DNA of 64,000 bases from Sphingopyxis sp. YR583 (GTDB lineage: Bacteria > Pseudomonadota > Alphaproteobacteria > Sphingomonadales > Sphingomonadaceae). This document shows positions 60,223-64,000 of the stretch, piece by piece (positions within the stretch are counted from its first letter, which is position 1; each line of letters starts with the position of its first letter). The position numbers and the translations under genes are program-made. Where the stretch lies: the NCBI RefSeq assembly GCF_900108295.1, contig NZ_FNWK01000001.1:992001-1056000 (forward strand), in the 5' to 3' direction. The notes beneath the pieces are model-generated. The model searched no databases. It was not told where the DNA came from and saw only the letters and a program-made list of their open reading frames with translations.

Positions 60223-61638
60223 ATGCGTGACCATCGGAATTTGTACATCGACGGCGTCTGGTTGGCGCCCACCGAAGCCGGAGTTATCGATGTCATCGAT
60301 CCCGCCACCGAGCAGGTCGCGGGCCGGATCGCCGCAGCCGGTCCCGCGGACGTCGATCGCGCCGTCGCCGCGGCGCGGCGCGCCTTTGCGAGCTGGTCGA
60401 CGACGACGCGCGAAGAGCGGCTCGCCCTGCTAGGGCGTATCGTGGCGGAATATCGCCGGCGCGAGGCCGACATTGCCGCGGCGATCACTCTCGAAATGGG
60501 CGCCCCCGCCGCGCTCGCCGCCGGCGGGCAGACGAAAAGCGGGCTGTCGCATTTCGAAGCCGCGATCAAGGTGCTGACCGACTATGTCTTCGAGGAACAG
60601 CGCGGCACCACGCGCATCTGCAAGGAAGCGATCGGCGTCTGCGGGCTGATTACGCCGTGGAACTGGCCGATGAACCAGGTCGCATGCAAGGTCGCACCGG
60701 CGCTTGCCACCGGCTGCACCATCGTCCTCAAACCATCGGAAGTCGCGCCTTTTTCCGCGATTGTCTTTACCGAGATTCTCGATGCCGCTGGGGTTCCGCC
60801 CGGAGTCTTCAACCTCGTCAACGGCGGCGCCGACACCGGCGCGGCGATTGCCTCGCATCGCGACGTCGACATGGTTTCCTTTACCGGATCGACGCGCGGC
60901 GGGGTCGCGGTCGCCATCGCCGCGGCGCCGACGGTCAAGCGGGTGGCGCAGGAGCTTGGCGGAAAATCGCCGTTCATCCTCCTGTCCGGCGCAGATTTCC
61001 CGAAAGCCGTTGGCGTGGCTGTGCGCCATGTGATGAACAATTCCGGCCAGTCGTGCAACGCACCGACCCGCATGCTCGTCCCCGCGGCGCGCATGGACGA
61101 GATCACCGCACTCGCCCGCGAAGAGGCCGCGAAGGTGACGGTCGGCAGCCCCGCAAGCGACGCCGTGATCGGCCCCGTCGTCTCGCAATTGCAGTGGCAA
61201 CGCATCCAGCAACTGATCGAAAAAGGCATCGCAGAGGGCGCAACGCTGGTCGCCGGCGGCCCCGGCAAACCCGATGGTCTGGAAACCGGCTATTATGTCC
61301 GCCCGACGGTTTTCGCCGACGTCACCTCCGACATGACGATCGCGCGCGAAGAGATCTTCGGCCCGGTCTTGTCGATCATTGGCTATGACGATCCCGACGA
61401 TGCCGTATGCATCGCCAACGACACCGATTATGGCCTCGCGGCCTATCTGTGGGGCGGTGACGGTGACGACCTGCCCGGCGTCGCCGCGCGCATCCGCGCC
61501 GGGCGGATTTCGATTAACGGATCGGCTGGCGACATTCTCGCGCCGTTCGGCGGCTACAAGATGAGCGGTAACGGCCGCGAGTGGGGAGAATATGGTTTCG
61601 ACGAATTCGTCGAGTTGAAGGCGGTGCTTGGCGGTTAG
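60223..61638 (+). CDS. NAD(P)+-dependent aldehyde dehydrogenase
   Basis: 471 residues, full length. The glutamate general base is in VAQELGGKSPFILLS and the catalytic cysteine in NNSGQSCNAPTRML; GVCGLITPWNWPMNQVACKVAPALATGCTIV and FTGSTRGG form the cofactor-binding part, and EEIFGPVLSIIGYDDPDDAV closes the domain. It would oxidise an aldehyde from amine or amino-acid catabolism in the cytoplasm. AGGAGGGCCGCT precedes the ATG. It is the last gene of the run S12, M19, MHS, TSUP, ALDH. No specific aldehyde can be named; succinic semialdehyde, betaine aldehyde and sulfoacetaldehyde types are all compatible. Confidence 0.92.
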   Translation: MRDHRNLYIDGVWLAPTEAGVIDVIDPATEQVAGRIAAAGPADVDRAVAAARRAFASWSTTTREERLALLGRIVAEYRRREADIAAAITLEMGAPAALAAGGQTKSGLSHFEAAIKVLTDYVFEEQRGTTRICKEAIGVCGLITPWNWPMNQVACKVAPALATGCTIVLKPSEVAPFSAIVFTEILDAAGVPPGVFNLVNGGADTGAAIASHRDVDMVSFTGSTRGGVAVAIAAAPTVKRVAQELGGKSPFILLSGADFPKAVGVAVRHVMNNSGQSCNAPTRMLVPAARMDEITALAREEAAKVTVGSPASDAVIGPVVSQLQWQRIQQLIEKGIAEGATLVAGGPGKPDGLETGYYVRPTVFADVTSDMTIAREEIFGPVLSIIGYDDPDDAVCIANDTDYGLAAYLWGGDGDDLPGVAARIRAGRISINGSAGDILAPFGGYKMSGNGREWGEYGFDEFVELKAVLGG

Positions 61639-62235
61639 TGGCCGTTGCACGAACCGCTCCGCGGATTACTGCAAGCTTCGATGCGAAGCGGGCGGCGAGC
61701 GCGGCACCTGATTGAACGCGGGCTGCCGCGGGCAGACCCATTCGGCACCTTTACCTGGCGAGTCGAACGCTGAACGCGATATCCAGATTAGCCCGATTCG
61801 CGCGCTGGGGTTCTGCTTCACGCTCGATCGCCACGTTCTCGCGCACGCTCGTCCGTCCTGCCATCCGGAATACCGGTACCGCCTTTCACCGACACGAGCC
61901 CGCACAGTCCAGCGCCTGACAGCGGGCAGGCTCACGTCGGTGCCGCCGCAAAGCCGAGGTCACACTGCCAGAATCGGCGCGTCTGCAGTTTGCCGTCCGG
62001 TTTCGCAATCCGAATTTGGAGCGTTCGCTAGCGCGCACGTCCACCTTCTAGGCAGCCATCAGCCGCCCCGCGGCGCGCGTAAAACAGCTCCCCCATAACT
62101 CAGCCCATGATCACCGCGGTTCGGGCACCGCCCACTTTCCGACGCCTTACGTCCGAAACTCTAAACGGTTCCAGACGGCCAGCTTGCAAACTGGTTTCCT
62201 TAATACCGTACGAATGCGAGCTATTTTAGCGACGC
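61639..62235. other. 597-base gap with no supported gene
   Basis: Open frames here are short, lie on both strands and show no family motif, ribosome site or codon bias like their neighbours. Composition is somewhat less GC-skewed than the flanking genes, and no strong hairpin follows either the aldehyde dehydrogenase or the convergent amine oxidase gene. A small RNA or decayed gene cannot be excluded. Confidence 0.4.
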
Positions 62236-63678
62236 CTATGGTCTTGAAAGCAAGCGGTGCACATTGCGAGACGTCACAATACCTTGTTCGATCGCGCCGT
62301 CGATTGCACTCCGCCAAGCGCTGGCCCAGTCGCCGCTTGCAAAGAACACACGGCCGTGAGGAGCTTGCAGATCGCGGAGCGCGTTTGAAATTTGCCCCGG
62401 CCTTGAGATGCACCAGGCGCCTTTGGAATAGGGATCGTTGTTCCAGTCATGCGCCTTGACCGCGACGACCTTCGCATCGGGAAGAAACTGTCGCACCGCC
62501 TTCTCGACTGCCTCCCTATCCATGACCTGGATTGGATTGTCGCCGGATCCAAAAGCGATAAGGTGCGTATGCCCATTTGCAGCGCCGTCCCAAAAGATGT
62601 GGTTGATCGGGCTCGGCCCGGTACCGGGTGCCCAAGCGGTGAAGATCGGACGCTCGCCCTCGATCAGGATATGGATCTTGTTCGCTTTGCCGGCATGGCC
62701 TTCCATCGAGACCTTGAGCTTTTCCCTGGGGAGCGGCGGGCTGAATTTAACATCTTTGAGCGCATTCAACGGAACGGTCGAGATCGCCGCTTTCGCAGAG
62801 TAGACCTCACCGTCGGCGCCGATAACGCGGACGCCGCTCGCGGTCGTTTCGATTACCGCAACCCGATTGTCGAGCTTGATCGTCGCACCGCAGTCCTTCT
62901 CGAGCGCCGTATAGAGTGACCGCATCCCGCCCTTGATCTTGAAACGGCTGACGACGTCGGATTCGAGTTCGAGACTATAGCCGCTCAGCGCGACCAAGCG
63001 CACGATGTCGACCCAGGACACGTTTTTTGAAGCGCCGCCGCTGTTGGCGGTGAACATCGTTGCCGCCAGTATGCGGCTTTCGGGCGTATGCTGCGTCGCC
63101 GCGATCTTGTCGGCCACCGAGATAGTGTCCGCCTCGACCCAGCGACGGTCGACGAAAGGTTCAGCCGGGCGTGGCATGATCTCGCGCGCATCGGCGAACA
63201 TCGCCTGGATCGGTCCATAAAATTCCGCGCCGCGTTCCGACATTTTGGCTTGGTGGCGCCGGCCCTCTTCGTCGAGATAGATAACATCGTCCGCGAAATT
63301 GCCCGGCGACTCTTCGATCTCGACCCCGTAGCGGCTGATCTCCGCCCAGACATGCGGCTGGAACCAGTGAACCCAGGTCCCGCCCAGGTCGTGCGGCTTA
63401 CCATTGAATTCAGCCGTATATGTTCGACCGCCTACCCGGTCCCTCGCCTCGAGAACCAGGGTCTTGTAGCCATGCTGTTTGAGCTCGCGCGCTGCGGTCA
63501 GCCCCGCAAAACCGGCACCGACCACGATCGCATCATATTCGTCCGTTCGGCCAGCAGCCGTCGTCCCGCCACCGGGCGCGCCGCGTGCCATCGGCGACGC
63601 CAGAGCGCCGGCAACGGCAGCTCCGGCGAGGACAGCTCGGCGCGACGGCAAAGGAGCCTCGGTTTCAGGGTTCTTCAT
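62236..63678 (-). CDS. Tat-exported flavin amine oxidase
   Basis: 480 residues. LPSRRAVLAGAAVAGALASPMARG is a Tat signal with the twin arginine. The FAD loop is AIVVGAGFAGLTAARELKQHG, followed by VLEARDRVGGRTYTAEFNG and DLGGTWVHWFQPHVW, the amine-oxidase (MAO/polyamine oxidase) substrate- and FAD-contacting segments. The C-terminal GRVFFASGDWASAWRSAIDGAIEQG contains the flavin-binding G-x-x-x-A/S region with the conserved E/G near its end. It would oxidise a primary or secondary amine to an aldehyde in the periplasm, giving H2O2. GAGGAGAGATTTCG precedes the ATG. It is divergent from a gene starting at the window edge. Confidence 0.93.
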   Translation of the reverse strand: MKNPETEAPLPSRRAVLAGAAVAGALASPMARGAPGGGTTAAGRTDEYDAIVVGAGFAGLTAARELKQHGYKTLVLEARDRVGGRTYTAEFNGKPHDLGGTWVHWFQPHVWAEISRYGVEIEESPGNFADDVIYLDEEGRRHQAKMSERGAEFYGPIQAMFADAREIMPRPAEPFVDRRWVEADTISVADKIAATQHTPESRILAATMFTANSGGASKNVSWVDIVRLVALSGYSLELESDVVSRFKIKGGMRSLYTALEKDCGATIKLDNRVAVIETTASGVRVIGADGEVYSAKAAISTVPLNALKDVKFSPPLPREKLKVSMEGHAGKANKIHILIEGERPIFTAWAPGTGPSPINHIFWDGAANGHTHLIAFGSGDNPIQVMDREAVEKAVRQFLPDAKVVAVKAHDWNNDPYSKGAWCISRPGQISNALRDLQAPHGRVFFASGDWASAWRSAIDGAIEQGIVTSRNVHRLLSRP

Positions 63679-63880
63679 CGAAATCTCTCCTCAGCTGACG
63701 AAGCAAGTGGGCCTATCCAAACACAATCTTTGTCATCTGTCAAACTTTCAAATCCGGCTTGCGGATACCAGGCATGCGAGTCGCGAATGGAGCATTCCGC
63801 GAGCGCGGGGTTGCAAAAAAGGCATCGCGCGAAGCCAGGATGCACGGGATTCCAGCAATATAGCCACGTATTTTTGACGA

Positions 63881-63909
63881 TTGACCAATTTTGGTCATAC
63901 GCATAGTAT
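63881..63909 (+). promoter_or_regulatory. Promoter with palindromic operator near the window end
   Basis: TTGACC (63881-63886), 17 bases, TAGTAT (63904-63909) form a good sigma-70-type promoter pointing at the gene at 63985. The palindrome TGACCAA-TT-TTGGTCA (63882-63897) covers the -35 box and spacer, as a repressor site would. The remaining divergent spacer, 306 bases in all, has no gene. Confidence 0.6.
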
Positions 63910-63984
63910 TGGTGAGCGAACTGGGTGTCGGCAGGCGTCACGGGCGATCCGGCATCCGATGTTTCAAATCAAAGGGGATGTGGG

Positions 63985-64000
63985 ATGAGAATGAAGCCAT
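63985..64000 (+). CDS. First codons of a gene cut by the window end
   Basis: ATG AGA ATG AAG CCA begins 14 bases after AAAGGGGATG, and a promoter and operator lie 75 bases upstream. The M-R-M-K-P start would suit a signal peptide, and a TonB receptor or transporter would be in keeping with the neighbouring exported amine oxidase, but only five codons are visible. Confidence 0.4.

Noticed and set aside
61639-62235. Small genes between the aldehyde dehydrogenase and amine oxidase genes
   Set aside because: Candidate frames have no ribosome site, motif or coding bias.

Overview
The window is chromosomal DNA from a high-GC alphaproteobacterium, most likely a sphingomonad close to Sphingopyxis. 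The reasons are the pervasive GC-rich coding bias, a zwf-edd-eda Entner-Doudoroff operon, two long TonB-dependent receptors with carbohydrate/peptide catabolic neighbours, a Spinster-type MFS carrier and a WS/DGAT-containing lipid operon. The genus is an inference from gene content. I found no rRNA, tRNA, CRISPR array, phage or insertion sequence.

Layout. 1-6.8 kb: end of a YVTN beta-propeller gene, then a tightly coupled minus-strand operon argH, small lipoprotein, lysA, siroheme-synthase N-domain protein, aminotransferase; a TlpA-like thiol-disulfide lipoprotein gene diverges from argH. 6.9-16.7 kb: one minus-strand run of seven genes holding acylglycerol synthesis and breakdown (HAD-AGPAT fusion, GPAT, WS/DGAT, patatin-type lipase, monoacylglycerol-lipase-like hydrolase, second hydrolase, gpsA). 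16.7-22.4 kb: zwf-edd-eda, divergent from glpD. 22.4-30.9 kb: YiiM-like MOSC protein and MFS pump facing a LysR regulator, then fdhD-mobA converging on a DUF1345 gene and an FdhF/YdeP-type molybdoenzyme, then a zinc-ribbon protein and a GST-like protein.

30.9-36.1 kb is accessory: two truncated regulator genes fused head to tail, a SnoaL-like gene whose 5' end is made from one of them, a perfect 19-bp hairpin, small secreted proteins, a VOC protein, a membrane protein, and a lipoprotein built from nine exact 18-residue Cys repeats.

36.2-48.7 kb looks like an acylated-glycoside utilisation locus. On the minus strand are a TonB receptor, an MFS carrier, a type-B carboxylesterase, an acyl-CoA ligase, a TetR regulator, a DUF3089 hydrolase and an SGNH esterase. 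Facing them are a GH1 glycosidase, a lipoprotein and an LpqC-type esterase.

48.8-61.6 kb is the most interesting part. It holds a GntR/FCD regulator, ornithine-cyclodeaminase-family reductase, D-amino-acid-oxidase-like flavoprotein, MBL-fold hydrolase, second TonB receptor, Tat-exported S12 serine hydrolase, M19 dipeptidase-like protein lacking canonical metal ligands, MHS transporter, TSUP exporter and aldehyde dehydrogenase. Three intergenic sites share the core TTTTATCCAAT: upstream of the regulator, of the reductase (a perfect TTGGAT-N5-ATCCAA palindrome on a promoter -35) and between the receptor and hydrolase. This defines a candidate regulon for uptake and oxidation of an unusual peptide or N-substituted amino acid, possibly ending in an exported sulfonate. 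The window closes with a Tat-exported flavin amine oxidase and the first codons of a divergent gene behind a palindromic operator.
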